Positions 13,787 to 22,280 of a stretch of 44,774 nucleotides of DNA are shown piece by piece; position 1 is the stretch's first letter; every line of letters starts with the position of its first letter. This stretch comes from an uncultured Eubacteriales bacterium (GTDB lineage: Bacteria > Bacillota > Clostridia > Christensenellales > CAG-917), in the NCBI GenBank assembly GCA_900544575.1, contig UQVO01000013.1, positions 1 to 44,774 on the forward strand, read 5' to 3'. A program made the translations under genes and the position numbers. The notes beneath the pieces were generated by a model, which was not told where the DNA came from, searched no databases, and was given only the letters and a program-made list of their open reading frames with translations.

Positions 13787-15895
13787 TCAGATTATCCCCC
13801 TGCGGTTGGTTTTCATTTCACGACGGAACGCTTCGAGCGCGGCGGCGAGTTTGTCCGCGACTTCGGGATACACCATCGACACGTTGTATCCTTCTATCGG
13901 GTCGGTGTCGAGATTGAAGAGATAGTTGTTGTAATACTGGTCTATGAAGGCGGAGTTTTCCGTCTGCACGCGGTCGAAATACTTGAAGTCGTAATATTCC
14001 GTGCCATTTTCCGTCTCCACGGGGACTTTGACGAGCTGCACCGCCTGCGCCTTGCCCTTTTTCTGATAAAAGAGCGCTTCGTGTACGGACGCGTCGGGGT
14101 CGGTTTCCCCTTTCCAGAGCGCGGAGAGGTCGGCGCCGTCCGTTATCCTGTCGGAGGGAAGATACACCGAGCCGTCGTCGTTTTTTATGCCGCAGAGCGA
14201 GAGCACCGTCGTGAAAACGTCGAAGTTCATCGAAGAGGACGTGACGCGGAGCGTCGGGGACGTGCGGCTTGTGCCGTCCGTTTCCGTAACGGTGACGGAG
14301 GAATTCGCGCTGCCGCCCACGCCGCCCGCGGGATAACTCGCTATGCAGGGCACTTTCATACCGCCTTCGAACGTGGTGTTCTTTCTGCCGCGCAGCGCGC
14401 CCGCCGCGCCCTCTCTTCCCGGCCCGTTGTCGGAGGTGAATATCACTATCGTGTTGTCGTAAAGCGTGCCGCCGTTCCTCGCGTCGGGAGTGGTTCTGAG
14501 ATAATCGAGTATTCTGCCGAGTTCCCTGTCGAACTCTTCTATGCAGTCGATGTAGCTGTCGTCGGAATTGTCGCCCTTGCCGTTTCCGTTGTTGTCGGAG
14601 AAGATGGGGTAGTGCGGCCACGGGGAGGTGTAGAACGCGCAGAACGGATTGCCGCTTTCCGCGGACGAGGAAAGGAAGCCGAGCACTTCGTCCGTGAAAA
14701 GCCGCGTGCTTTCGGACTGGTCGAGATTTTCCGCGTGGGAGCGCACTTCTTCGTGCGACGCGCCGCCCGGATATCCGCCGCCCGTATCGCGCACCCAGTT
14801 GTAAGGGGTCATATCGTTGACGTAGTAGCTGCCGTAAAAGTAGTCGAAGCCCTGTTCGGTCGGGAGATATTCGCCGTAATCGCCGAGGTTCCATTTGCCT
14901 ATGCACGCCGTGTCGTAGCCCGCCGCCTGCAACACTTCCGCAAACGTGATTTCGTCGCCGAGTATGCCGTCCACGTTGTAGAGGAACTGGTAAGGGTTGA
15001 GAAAGTGCGTGGGGGACCAGGGGGTGCTTTCCACGGTGGTGGGGAAGACGACGTTGTCGAGATATCCGCGCGAGGAATATCTGCCCGTGAGCATAGAGAA
15101 ACGCGAGGGGGAACACACGGGGGACGCGGCGTAGAAGTTTTCCATTATCACGCCGTTTTCGGCAATGGAGTCGATGTTGGGGGTGTTTATCGTGGGCGTT
15201 TTGCCCGTGAGATAGCTGTAAGCGGAGATGTCCGCATACGCCATATCGTCCATAAGCACTATGAGCACGTTGGGAGAGGCGCCGCGCTTTGCGGAAGCGA
15301 CGGAAGAAAGATATGCGTCGTGTCCTTCCCACAGCCTGTCCGCCACGGGGCGGGCGCGCAGGTTCATAAAGAGCGCGTATATGCCCGTTGTGGCAATCAT
15401 AAGCGCGAGGGTGACGAACGCCGCGGCTTTGAGCGCCTTGCCTTTGAAGACTTTGCGGAGAAACACGAACGCGACGGCGAGCAGTACCGGTCCTGCGATA
15501 AGCACGAGGTTCCACCACAGCCGCTTGCCGAAAGAGTCCGCTCCCCAAATGAGAAAGTAGAGGAAAGTGCCGCCGTATATGACGAGGAAGGACACCCAGA
15601 GATAAAGACCCGCGGGTCTGTCCTTTGCGGTGCGGACGACGAATGCGACCGACGCGACGAGGCTCAGCACCAGCCCGACGAGGGGGAAGAAATTGAACCC
15701 CGACGCGAGCATCGTGAGCATAAACACGCAGCAAAGCGCCAGCCATACTGTGCCGAACACGTCTTTTCCGCGCGGTATCGCCCCCGTCGCGGCAGGTGAA
15801 GCCGTGCCTTTCCCGCCGTCGTTTGCGGCGTCGGACGCGTCGGTTTCGGCGTGTGCCGCCGCGGCGTCGAATTCGCGTTCTTTTTCCGAAGTCAT
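13787..15895 (-). CDS. Membrane-anchored formylglycine (CxPxR) sulfatase
   Basis: 702 residues from ATG 15895, chosen because GTGGAGAG lies just upstream and a good promoter lies between it and any longer start. The acidic N-terminus (1-45) is followed by about five membrane helices (46-178), then an arylsulfatase domain from ~207 (NVLIVLMDDMAYADISAY) with metal Asp216-Asp217. The formylglycine signature CSPSRFSMLTGRY has Cys261, Pro263 and Arg265. Later landmarks: CIGKWNLGDYGEYLPTEQGF, FTSDNGPGREGA and GGMKVPCIASYP. Sulfatases cleave sulfate esters. A polytopic N-terminus is typical of LTA synthases and phosphoethanolamine transferases, which use Thr, so this combination is unusual. Substrate unknown; likely host glycans outside the cell. 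Confidence 0.9.
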   Translation of the reverse strand: MTSEKEREFDAAAAHAETDASDAANDGGKGTASPAATGAIPRGKDVFGTVWLALCCVFMLTMLASGFNFFPLVGLVLSLVASVAFVVRTAKDRPAGLYLWVSFLVIYGGTFLYFLIWGADSFGKRLWWNLVLIAGPVLLAVAFVFLRKVFKGKALKAAAFVTLALMIATTGIYALFMNLRARPVADRLWEGHDAYLSSVASAKRGASPNVLIVLMDDMAYADISAYSYLTGKTPTINTPNIDSIAENGVIMENFYAASPVCSPSRFSMLTGRYSSRGYLDNVVFPTTVESTPWSPTHFLNPYQFLYNVDGILGDEITFAEVLQAAGYDTACIGKWNLGDYGEYLPTEQGFDYFYGSYYVNDMTPYNWVRDTGGGYPGGASHEEVRSHAENLDQSESTRLFTDEVLGFLSSSAESGNPFCAFYTSPWPHYPIFSDNNGNGKGDNSDDSYIDCIEEFDRELGRILDYLRTTPDARNGGTLYDNTIVIFTSDNGPGREGAAGALRGRKNTTFEGGMKVPCIASYPAGGVGGSANSSVTVTETDGTSRTSPTLRVTSSSMNFDVFTTVLSLCGIKNDDGSVYLPSDRITDGADLSALWKGETDPDASVHEALFYQKKGKAQAVQLVKVPVETENGTEYYDFKYFDRVQTENSAFIDQYYNNYLFNLDTDPIEGYNVSMVYPEVADKLAAALEAFRREMKTNRRGII

Positions 15896-15937
15896 ATTCT
15901 CTCCACGGGTTGCGCCGTTTCGCGGGCGCGACCAAGG

Positions 15938-15990
15938 CGTATGTAAACATACGTTAAACAAATTATACCTTTTCCCCGCCGATTTTGCAA
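15938..15990 (-). promoter_or_regulatory. Sulfatase-operon promoter with palindromic operator candidate
   Basis: Minus strand: TTGCAA (15985-15990), 17-bp spacer, TATAAT (15962-15967). Just downstream of the -10, an inverted repeat CGTATGT-AA-ACATACG (15938-15953) would cover the transcription start, a classic repressor position. The regulator is unknown. Confidence 0.65.
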
Positions 15991-16009
15991 CAGCCTTTCC
16001 CGCGGCAGG

Positions 16010-16037
16010 TTGATTTCGGGGCGCAATGTGGTATAAT
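16010..16037 (+). promoter_or_regulatory. mscS promoter
   Basis: TTGATT (16010-16015), 16-bp spacer, TATAAT (16032-16037), about 30 bp before the chosen ATG. Divergent from the sulfatase promoter only about 20 bp away. Confidence 0.7.
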
Positions 16038-16067
16038 TCCCGTATAGTACACGCAAAAGAGGCGCAT

Positions 16068-16934
16068 ATGCAGGAATTCTGGCAGGGTATAGCGGACTTT
16101 TTCAAAAACGCGGGGCTGAACATCCTTTACGGCATAATCATCCTCATCGTGGGGCTGATAATCGTCAGGCTCATCAAAGCGGTGCTGAAACGCATTCTTC
16201 GCCGCGCCAAGCGCGACGAGGCTATGTCGAGTTTCATAGTGTCGCTGGTGAACATCATCCTCGAAATCGTCGTCCTCATCACCGCGCTTGCGACGATGGG
16301 CATAAACACGGCGTCAATCATCGCGGTCATCGGCACCTGCGGCGTGGCGATAGGGCTTGCGCTCAAAGACAGTCTGGGCAATATCGCGAGCGGGATTATG
16401 ATAATTTTCAACAAGCCGTTCAAAAAGGACGACTACGTCAATCTCGCGGGCGAAGAGGGCAGGATAACGCAGATAAACCTTTTCAACACCACCCTTATGA
16501 CGGACGACGACACGGTGATTATCGTCCCGAATTCCGAGGCGGTGAACAACCCCATAATCAATTACGAGGGATGCAAATACCGCCGCGTCGTGGTGGATAT
16601 CGCGGTGGACAAAGGCAGCGACGTCGCCGAGGTGCGCGAAATCGTTTCGCGCGTGGCGGAGGCGGAGCCTCTTTTGGCAAAAGACGAGGATTACAGCGTC
16701 GTTATGAACGGTCAGGATAACAGTTGCGTCAAGATGCAGCTGAAATGCTTCACCGCGACGGCGGACTACTGGACGGTGAAATACCGTATGACGGAGGCGG
16801 TTTACAACGCGCTGAAAGACGAGGGCTACCTCACCCCGAACTTGCAGGTGGACGTGCACGAGGGCAGGCGCCCCGACCCGATTCTTCTCACCAAGAAGAG
16901 CAAGAAAGAGGTTATCCCGAAAGAAAAAGAATAA
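16068..16934 (+). CDS. mscS: Small-conductance mechanosensitive channel, MscS family
   Basis: 288 residues from ATG 16068 (AGAGGCG just upstream; the earlier ATG at 16026 overlaps the -10 box and is rejected). Three N-terminal helices: about 15-35, 60-80 and the pore helix TM3 around 85-115 with the Gly/Ala-packed sequence VIGTCGVAIGLALKDSLGN. The beta domain follows (FNKPFKKDDYVNLAGEEGRI, NTTLMTDDDTVIIVPNS) and then a C-terminal alpha/beta cap. The length is that of E. coli MscS. Releases osmolytes when the membrane is stretched. Its stop is followed by the hairpin at 16948. Confidence 0.94.
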   Translation: MQEFWQGIADFFKNAGLNILYGIIILIVGLIIVRLIKAVLKRILRRAKRDEAMSSFIVSLVNIILEIVVLITALATMGINTASIIAVIGTCGVAIGLALKDSLGNIASGIMIIFNKPFKKDDYVNLAGEEGRITQINLFNTTLMTDDDTVIIVPNSEAVNNPIINYEGCKYRRVVVDIAVDKGSDVAEVREIVSRVAEAEPLLAKDEDYSVVMNGQDNSCVKMQLKCFTATADYWTVKYRMTEAVYNALKDEGYLTPNLQVDVHEGRRPDPILLTKKSKKEVIPKEKE

Positions 16935-16947
16935 ACGGAAAAGAAAA

Positions 16948-16975
16948 AACAGGACGCGTCGGCGTCCTGTTATTC
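16948..16975 (+). terminator. Terminator after mscS
   Basis: Ten-bp perfect stem AACAGGACGC/GCGTCCTGTT (16948-16957 with 16962-16971) with a GTCG loop. The trailing U-tract is weak (ATTCC), but A-rich sequence precedes it. Confidence 0.65.
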
Positions 16976-17066
16976 CGCTATGGCGTCAAGCGCCCGCGGT
17001 CTTCCCCTTTTACGGCAAGAGGCCGGAGATGCGGGAGCAAATCCGCCTGCACGCCGGGAATTCGTT

Positions 17067-17210
17067 TTACACTTCCGTGAACTCATTGTTGGAGCAGGAA
17101 GGGCAGGGAGGCAGTTTGTCGTATTCGCCGACGCTCACCTCGGTGTGGCAGTTGGTGCAGCTGTATGTGCCTCTGCCGGGTTTTTCTCCCGTTTTGCAAA
17201 CGTGCTTCAT
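17067..17210 (-). CDS. Small zinc-ribbon protein, 47 aa
   Basis: Start ATG at 17210 chosen for the AGGAGGTGAAACT ribosome-binding site. Sequence order: KPGRGTYSCTNCHTEV, then KLPPCPSCSNNEF. Two CxxC knuckles (SCTNC and PCPSC) form a rubredoxin-like zinc ribbon. Such mini-proteins are common in Clostridia and are usually uncharacterised; roles in metal handling or as protein-binding adaptors are possible. Single gene on the minus strand between mscS and the C_GCAxxG gene. Confidence 0.8.
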   Translation of the reverse strand: MKHVCKTGEKPGRGTYSCTNCHTEVSVGEYDKLPPCPSCSNNEFTEV

Positions 17211-17406
17211 AGTTTCACCTCCTCGGTTTTTCGTTATTATGTCCCGTACAGGGCGCGCAATGCGCCGCACGGGGTGTAAAAAAACGGAAAAGGAGAGGCG
17301 GGCATCCCTTTCGTTTTGTTGCGTTCGCGCGTGCGATGTGATATTATTGTGAAATAATTCGGGCGGGCGCGCCGCGCAGGGCGCGCATACGCGGAAAGGA
17401 GAGAGT

Positions 17407-17841
17407 ATGACGCGTGCCGAAAAGGCGGAAGAGTTGTTTTTCAGCGGTTACACCTGTGCACAGTCCGTGGTGCTGGCGTTCGCCGACCTGACCGGGGTTG
17501 ACCGCGAGGTGCTCGAAAGGCTGTCCGCGCCCTTCGGCGGCGGAATGGGCAGACTGCGGGAAGTGTGTGGCGCGGTGAGCGGGATGGCAATGCTGCTCGG
17601 ACTGTCCGCGGACTGGGACACTCTCGACAAGGAGCAGAAGGAAAGGCTTTACGCCGCGGAACGCGGGATGGCGGAACAATTCCGTGCCGAGGCGGGGAGC
17701 ATCGTCTGCCGCGACCTTATCGCGGAGCATCCGCACGGGGACACGCACAATTCGATGAAGCCCTATTGCAAGAGGCTGGTGGGGCTTGCCGCGTCCATTG
17801 TGGAGGAGAGCGGCATTTTCGGAGAAAAAGAGGACAGATGA
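17407..17841 (+). CDS. C_GCAxxG_C_C family putative redox protein
   Basis: 144 residues, matching the size of this family. Conserved cysteines in order: SGYTCAQSV, EVCGAVSGMAMLLGL (the family's signature region), a later SIVCRDL and YCKRL, giving the C...CGAxxG...C...C pattern. FGGGMGRLREVCGA is characteristic. The fold is helical; members are thought to bind metal or act in redox chemistry, but no enzymatic activity is established. Ribosome-binding site GGAAAGGAGAG precedes the ATG. First gene of a probable operon running to the CDF exporter. Confidence 0.85.
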   Translation: MTRAEKAEELFFSGYTCAQSVVLAFADLTGVDREVLERLSAPFGGGMGRLREVCGAVSGMAMLLGLSADWDTLDKEQKERLYAAERGMAEQFRAEAGSIVCRDLIAEHPHGDTHNSMKPYCKRLVGLAASIVEESGIFGEKEDR

Positions 17842-17927
17842 CGGCGGCGGACGCGGCGCCTGCAAAGCCGTGCCGACAATAAAGATTTACCGCGCGCGCA
17901 ATATGAGGCGGGCGCTTCGGAGAAAAT

Positions 17928-18221
17928 ATGCTGAACGGAAAACAGAGGGCGGCGTTGAGAGCCGCGGCTAACGGGTTGGACGCCTGGTTTCAAATCGGAA
18001 AAGGCGGGATAAACGACAATATGGTCGCCGACGTTTCCGCCGCGCTCGACGCGCACGAGCTGGTCAAACTGACCGTGCTCAGGACTGCGGACGAAGAGCC
18101 GAAAGTTCTGTTGCGCACGCTTGCCGAAAGGCTGGGCGCGGAAGAGGTTGCCGCCGTGGGCGGCAAAATCGTCCTTTACAGGCGCAGCGAGCGGGACGGG
18201 GTCAAACACATAGAGTTTTAG
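17928..18221 (+). CDS. yhbY: YhbY-type CRM-domain RNA-binding protein
   Basis: 97 residues forming one CRM domain: LNGKQRAALRAAANGLDAWF, GKGGINDNMVADVSAAL (the GxxG-like RNA-binding loop), HELVKLTVL and a final AVGGKIVLYRRSE. YhbY associates with pre-50S ribosomal particles and takes part in large-subunit assembly. Followed 32 bp later by the small gene at 18254. Confidence 0.93.
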   Translation: MLNGKQRAALRAAANGLDAWFQIGKGGINDNMVADVSAALDAHELVKLTVLRTADEEPKVLLRTLAERLGAEEVAAVGGKIVLYRRSERDGVKHIEF

Positions 18222-18253
18222 TGTCGCGCCGCGGCGGCGGAGAGTAGAGTAAT

Positions 18254-18433
18254 ATGAGAGAGGACAAGACAAAACTTACGCCCGAGAACGAGCCGAACGA
18301 AGAGCCTTCCACCGAGGCGCTCAAAGCCGCGCGGGAGGAGCTGAAACGCCGCAGGCAGGAGACGCAGGCGTTCAAGCGCAGATATTTCGACTTTTACGAC
18401 GACGTGAAGATTTCGCACAGAGAGGACTGGTGA
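18254..18433 (+). CDS. Small charged protein, 59 aa, unrecognised
   Basis: ATG at 18254 in frame to a TGA that overlaps the next gene's ATG (TGATG). The product is highly charged: acidic N-terminus, then a basic helical stretch (EELKRRRQETQAFKRRYFD) and an aromatic/acidic tail ending HREDW. A ribosome-binding site of the AGAGTAGAG type is weak. The tight fit between yhbY and the exporter and the coupling overlap support a real gene. Function unknown. Confidence 0.55.
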   Translation: MREDKTKLTPENEPNEEPSTEALKAAREELKRRRQETQAFKRRYFDFYDDVKISHREDW

Positions 18434-19590
18434 TGAAGTGGTTCAAGAAGCTGTTCATTAAGGACTACGCTTCCACGGGCAAGCCGGAAGTGCGCACGCG
18501 GTACGGCATTGCCGCGGGCGTGTTCGGCATATGTTCGAACGCCGTCATCTGCGCGCTTAAACTTGTCGTGGGCATCATCGGCGGCAGCGTCACGGTCATT
18601 GCGGACGCGGTCAACAATCTGTCCGACGCGGGCAGCAGTGCCGTCACGGTCGCGGGGTTCAAGCTCGCTTCCCGTCCCGCGGACAGGGAGCATCCTTACG
18701 GTCACGCGCGCTACGAATACATCAGCGCACTGGTGGTCGCGGTCATCATCCTAATCATAGGCGTGCTGCTGTGCAAATCCTCCGTGGAGAAAATGATTTC
18801 GCCCGAAGAGGTGACCATAGACGTCTGGACTTATGCCGTGCTGGCGTTTTCCATCGTGATGAAGCTGTTGCAGATGGCGATATACCTCGATTTTGCGAAG
18901 AGCATTTCGTCGGGCGCGCTGAAAGCGTCGGCGGCGGACAGCCGCAACGACGTCATCGCCACTTCCGCCGTGCTTGTGGCGGCGATAGTTATGGACATTA
19001 CGGGCGTGAACGTGGACGCTTACTTCGGACTTGCGGTGTCCGTGTTCATCGTGGCGACGAGCTTCAAGTATATCTTGGAGGCGGCAAATCCGCTTCTCGG
19101 CACACGTCCTCCCGAGGAGGTCGTGGCGGAACTGAAAGCCGAAATTCTCGCCTACGACGGCGTCATCGGCGTGCACGACCTTGCCGTGCACAGCTACGGG
19201 GAGGGCAGATATTTCGCCGTGGCGCACCTGGAAGTGCCCGCGCGCGACAATCTGATGTTTGCGCACGACCTTGCAGACAACATAGAGAGGGAAGTCCGCG
19301 AAAAGACGGGCATAATGCTCACCCTGCACCTCGACCCCATAGACACCGACGACGCGGAGCTGGGGGTGCTGAAAGAGCGCTGCGAAAAGGTGCTGGAAAG
19401 TTTCGGCGAGGGGCTGTCACTGCACGATTTCAGGCTGGTGCGCGGGGCGACGCACACCAACATAATTTTCGACGTGGAGATGCCTTTCGAGAGCAAGCTC
19501 GGCATAAGGGACGTCGAAAAGAGGCTGGAAGAGGAGTTCGCGGGAGAGAGCAAGCCTTATTATTTCGTGCTGTCCAAAGACTCGGAATGA
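18433..19590 (+). CDS. Cation diffusion facilitator exporter, possibly Mn-type
   Basis: 385 residues. Six-helix CDF core with metal-site residues in TM2 (DAVNNLSD: Asn61 and Asp65 as NxxxD) and TM5 (DSRND: Asp169 and Asp173 as DxxxD). Zn-type CDFs usually carry DxxxD and HxxxD. The Asn-Asp/Asp-Asp set resembles that reported for manganese exporters such as MntE, so Mn2+ efflux is my best guess. The C-terminal cytoplasmic domain (from ~215) is a ferredoxin-like dimerisation module, extended by a second similar segment (LHDFRLVRGATHTNIIFDVEM). Start ATG overlaps the preceding stop; a GTG one codon earlier is possible. Confidence 0.9.
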   Translation: MKWFKKLFIKDYASTGKPEVRTRYGIAAGVFGICSNAVICALKLVVGIIGGSVTVIADAVNNLSDAGSSAVTVAGFKLASRPADREHPYGHARYEYISALVVAVIILIIGVLLCKSSVEKMISPEEVTIDVWTYAVLAFSIVMKLLQMAIYLDFAKSISSGALKASAADSRNDVIATSAVLVAAIVMDITGVNVDAYFGLAVSVFIVATSFKYILEAANPLLGTRPPEEVVAELKAEILAYDGVIGVHDLAVHSYGEGRYFAVAHLEVPARDNLMFAHDLADNIEREVREKTGIMLTLHLDPIDTDDAELGVLKERCEKVLESFGEGLSLHDFRLVRGATHTNIIFDVEMPFESKLGIRDVEKRLEEEFAGESKPYYFVLSKDSE

Positions 19591-19638
19591 ACACAAAACG
19601 ACGTTAAGACGTCGGAATAAACGGTTAAACTTAATGTT

Positions 19639-19654
19639 GCGGAGAATTCTCCGC
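19639..19654. repeat. Perfect 16-bp palindrome upstream of typA
   Basis: GCGGAGAATTCTCCGC, fully self-complementary, in the 104-bp gap between the CDF gene and typA. No U-tract follows, so it may be an operator, mRNA-processing site or part of the typA leader rather than a terminator. Confidence 0.45.
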
Positions 19655-19694
19655 GGGAGAAGCGTCGCGCGGGGAGCGCGGCGGAGGTACGGAA

Positions 19695-21515
19695 ATGGTC
19701 AGAGAAGATTTGAGAAACATCGCTATCATCGCGCACGTCGACCACGGCAAGACGACGCTCGTGGACGGTATGCTGCGCCAGTCGGGCACCTTCCGCGAAA
19801 ACCAGCAGGTGCAGACCTGCGTTATGGACTCCGGAGATTTGGAGCGCGAGCGCGGCATAACTATACTCGCAAAAAACACGTCAGTGCATTGGGGCGGCGT
19901 GAAGATAAACATCATCGACACTCCCGGTCACGCCGATTTTTCGGGAGAGGTGGAGCGCGTGCTCAAAATGGTGAGCGGCGTGCTGCTCCTCGTCGACGCG
20001 GCGGAAGGACCTATGCCGCAGACGCGTTTCGTCGTCGAAAAGGCGCTCGCGCTGGGACTGAAAATCATAATCGTCGTCAACAAGATAGACCGCCCCGACG
20101 CAAGGCTTGCGGAAGTGGGCGACGAGGTGCTGGAACTGCTCCTCGACCTCGGCGCGGACGACGAACAGCTTATGAGCCCCATCCTTTACTGCTCGGGCAA
20201 AAACGCCACCGCCACCACGGACTACAACGTGCCGGGCAAGGACCTCACTCCGCTGTTCGAAACAATTCTCGATTATATCGAACCGCCCGAAGGCGACCCC
20301 GACGGCGAATTGCAGCTGCTGGTGTCGGCAATCGACTACAACGACTACGTCGGGCGCATAGGCATAGGCAAAATCGAGCGCGGGTCCGTCAAAGTGGGCG
20401 AAGAGGTGATGATTTGCGACTATACGGGGCTTTCGCCTTACAGGAGCAAGGTGGTGACCCTCTTCCAGATTGAGGGGCTCAAACGCGTGCCCGTGGACGA
20501 GGCGTTCGTGGGCGACATCGTGTGTTTCAGCGGCATAGAGAACATCACCATAGGCAACACGCTCTGCGTTCCGTCCAGAATAGACCCCGTTCCTTTCGTC
20601 AAGATAGGCGAGCCGACGATTGAGATGAACTTCTCCGTCAACGACAGTCCCTTTGCGGGCAGGGAGGGGAAATTTGTCACGTCGAGGCAGCTGCGCGACA
20701 GACTCTTCCGCGAGCTGCTCAAAGACGTTTCCCTGCGCGTCTATCAGACGGACAGCCCCGATACGTTCAAGGTGTGCGGCAGGGGAGAAATGCACATCAG
20801 CATACTCATCGAAACCATGCGCCGCGAAGGATACGAGTTCGGCGTCGGCACTCCGCAGGTCATCTTCAAGACGATTGACGGCGAAAAATGCGAGCCTATG
20901 GAAAGGCTGTTCATAGACGTGCCCTCCGATTGCGTCGGGTCCGTGATGGAAAGAATGGGGGTGCGCAAAGGCGAGCTTGTCACGATGGAACCGCGCGGCA
21001 GCAGGATAAGGATGGAATTCGTCATTCCCTCCCGCGGCTTGTTCGGCTTCAAGAACGAGTTCCTCACCGACACCAAAGGCGAGGGCGTGATGAACCAGCT
21101 TTTCGACGGTTACGCGCCTTACAAAGGACCGATACAGCGCAGGTTCACGGGTTCGCTCGTCGCTTTCGAAACGGGAGAGGCGGCGACGTACGGGCTCTTC
21201 AACGCGCAGGAGCGCGGCATACTTTTCATAGACCCGCAGACCCCCGTCTACGAGGGTATGGTGGTCGGTATGTCTCCCAAGGCGGAGGACATCCGCGTCA
21301 ACGTCTGCAAACGCAAGCACGTCACCAATATGCGTGCGGCGGGTTCCGACGAGGCGCTGCGTCTCACCACGCCCCGCAAGTTCAGCCTCGAAGAGGCGCT
21401 GGAATTTCTCAATGACGACGAAATGCTGGAAGTCACGCCGAAAAACATCCGCATAAGGAAAGTCATCCTTTCGGGCAGCGAGCGGCTCAAACTGCAATCG
21501 AAGGGCAAGCAATAA
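19695..21515 (+). CDS. typA: Ribosome-associated GTPase TypA/BipA
   Basis: 606 residues, standard length. Translational GTPase domain with G1 [14 protein letters not shown], switch region [14 protein letters not shown]3 [16 protein letters not shown] and G4 [10 protein letters not shown]-Tu-like beta-barrel, EF-G domain III/V segments and the BipA-specific C-terminal domain follow ([39 protein letters not shown]). Acts in 50S assembly and stress adaptation. Ribosome-binding site GCGGAGG. Ends before the terminator at 21551. Confidence 0.97.
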   Translation: MVREDLRNIAIIAHVDHGKTTLVDGMLRQSGTFRENQQVQTCVMDSGDLERERGITILAKNTSVHWGGVKINIIDTPGHADFSGEVERVLKMVSGVLLLVDAAEGPMPQTRFVVEKALALGLKIIIVVNKIDRPDARLAEVGDEVLELLLDLGADDEQLMSPILYCSGKNATATTDYNVPGKDLTPLFETILDYIEPPEGDPDGELQLLVSAIDYNDYVGRIGIGKIERGSVKVGEEVMICDYTGLSPYRSKVVTLFQIEGLKRVPVDEAFVGDIVCFSGIENITIGNTLCVPSRIDPVPFVKIGEPTIEMNFSVNDSPFAGREGKFVTSRQLRDRLFRELLKDVSLRVYQTDSPDTFKVCGRGEMHISILIETMRREGYEFGVGTPQVIFKTIDGEKCEPMERLFIDVPSDCVGSVMERMGVRKGELVTMEPRGSRIRMEFVIPSRGLFGFKNEFLTDTKGEGVMNQLFDGYAPYKGPIQRRFTGSLVAFETGEAATYGLFNAQERGILFIDPQTPVYEGMVVGMSPKAEDIRVNVCKRKHVTNMRAAGSDEALRLTTPRKFSLEEALEFLNDDEMLEVTPKNIRIRKVILSGSERLKLQSKGKQ

Positions 21516-21550
21516 TCTTTGCCGTCTGCCTGTTTATCTGACGGAAATTG

Positions 21551-21585
21551 CAAAACGCGGAGTTGAACTCCGCGTTTTGTGTTTT
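21551..21585 (+). terminator. typA terminator
   Basis: Fourteen-bp inverted repeat CAAAACGCGGAGTT/AACTCCGCGTTTTG (21551-21564, 21566-21579), followed by TGTTTTC. Confidence 0.85.
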
Positions 21586-21682
21586 CAAACATTGTTTTGC
21601 GTCTGCGGCAGAGGATGCGTCCGACATTTGCCGCGGGCGTCCGCGTCTGTCCGCCGCGCGGCGGACGGCGCTCTGCGGCAGG

Positions 21683-22198
21683 CTATTTCCTGTCCGTCGG
21701 AACCACGCTCCCGCAATAGGGACAGCGGGCGGTGTCGCCTTTTTGCAAAGTGAACGTCGCGCCGCAGCGCGGGCAGTCGACGGTCAGCGTGGTGGGCGCA
21801 AGGGCGCGGTTTTCGTTGAGCACGAGAGTGTCGCCTTCGCGGATGAAGCCCGTGAGATAACCTTTCTTTATGCAGGAGTTGAGGGTGGCGGAAGTCTGTT
21901 TGCCGTTCATACTGAGCCGCTGCGAAAGGTCCGCGACGGTGTGCAGATGTTCGTTGGTGACCGCCTGTACGAGGGTGAGCTCCTGATTGAGCGTGCCGAG
22001 CCGCGCCCAGGCTACGGGCGAACCGTAAAAGCCCACGACGACAAGCACGATGCCTACGGCGAGCAGGGCGGCGAAACCTTTGTTTTCGTCCATATTTATC
22101 GCGCCGACGACAATCAGCGGTATGCCGACTATCAGCCCAACCGTCAGCAGTATCGCGATGACGGTATTGTTCTTTTTGGCTTTGAGTGCAAGTTCCAT
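21683..22198 (-). CDS. Membrane protein with winged-helix-like middle and C-terminal zinc ribbon
   Basis: 171 residues. Two hydrophobic helices at about 12-33 and 41-60, a cytoplasmic helical middle (LTLVQAVTNEHLHTVADLS, then SATLNSCIKKGYLTGFI) that reads like a small winged helix of the PCI/MarR type, and a terminal zinc ribbon CPRCGATF ... CPYCGS. The arrangement recalls bacterial double-TM zinc-ribbon proteins of unknown function. Ribosome-binding site ACGGAG. It is downstream of the YfcC-type transporter on the same strand, 82 bp away; the relationship is unclear. Confidence 0.65.
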   Translation of the reverse strand: MELALKAKKNNTVIAILLTVGLIVGIPLIVVGAINMDENKGFAALLAVGIVLVVVGFYGSPVAWARLGTLNQELTLVQAVTNEHLHTVADLSQRLSMNGKQTSATLNSCIKKGYLTGFIREGDTLVLNENRALAPTTLTVDCPRCGATFTLQKGDTARCPYCGSVVPTDRK

Positions 22199-22280
22199 AA
22201 AAAACTCCGTTGCGGCGCGGGAACCCGCAGCCGTTCGTTTAATATATTATGACTTGATTTTCGCGGGAGGTCAACCGCTT

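Noticed and set aside
13896..16123. Longer sulfatase beginning at ATG 16123
   Set aside because: It would span its own promoter (15962-15990) and the divergent mscS promoter, and add a Cys/Arg-rich non-membrane peptide without a ribosome-binding site; ATG 15895 is preferred.
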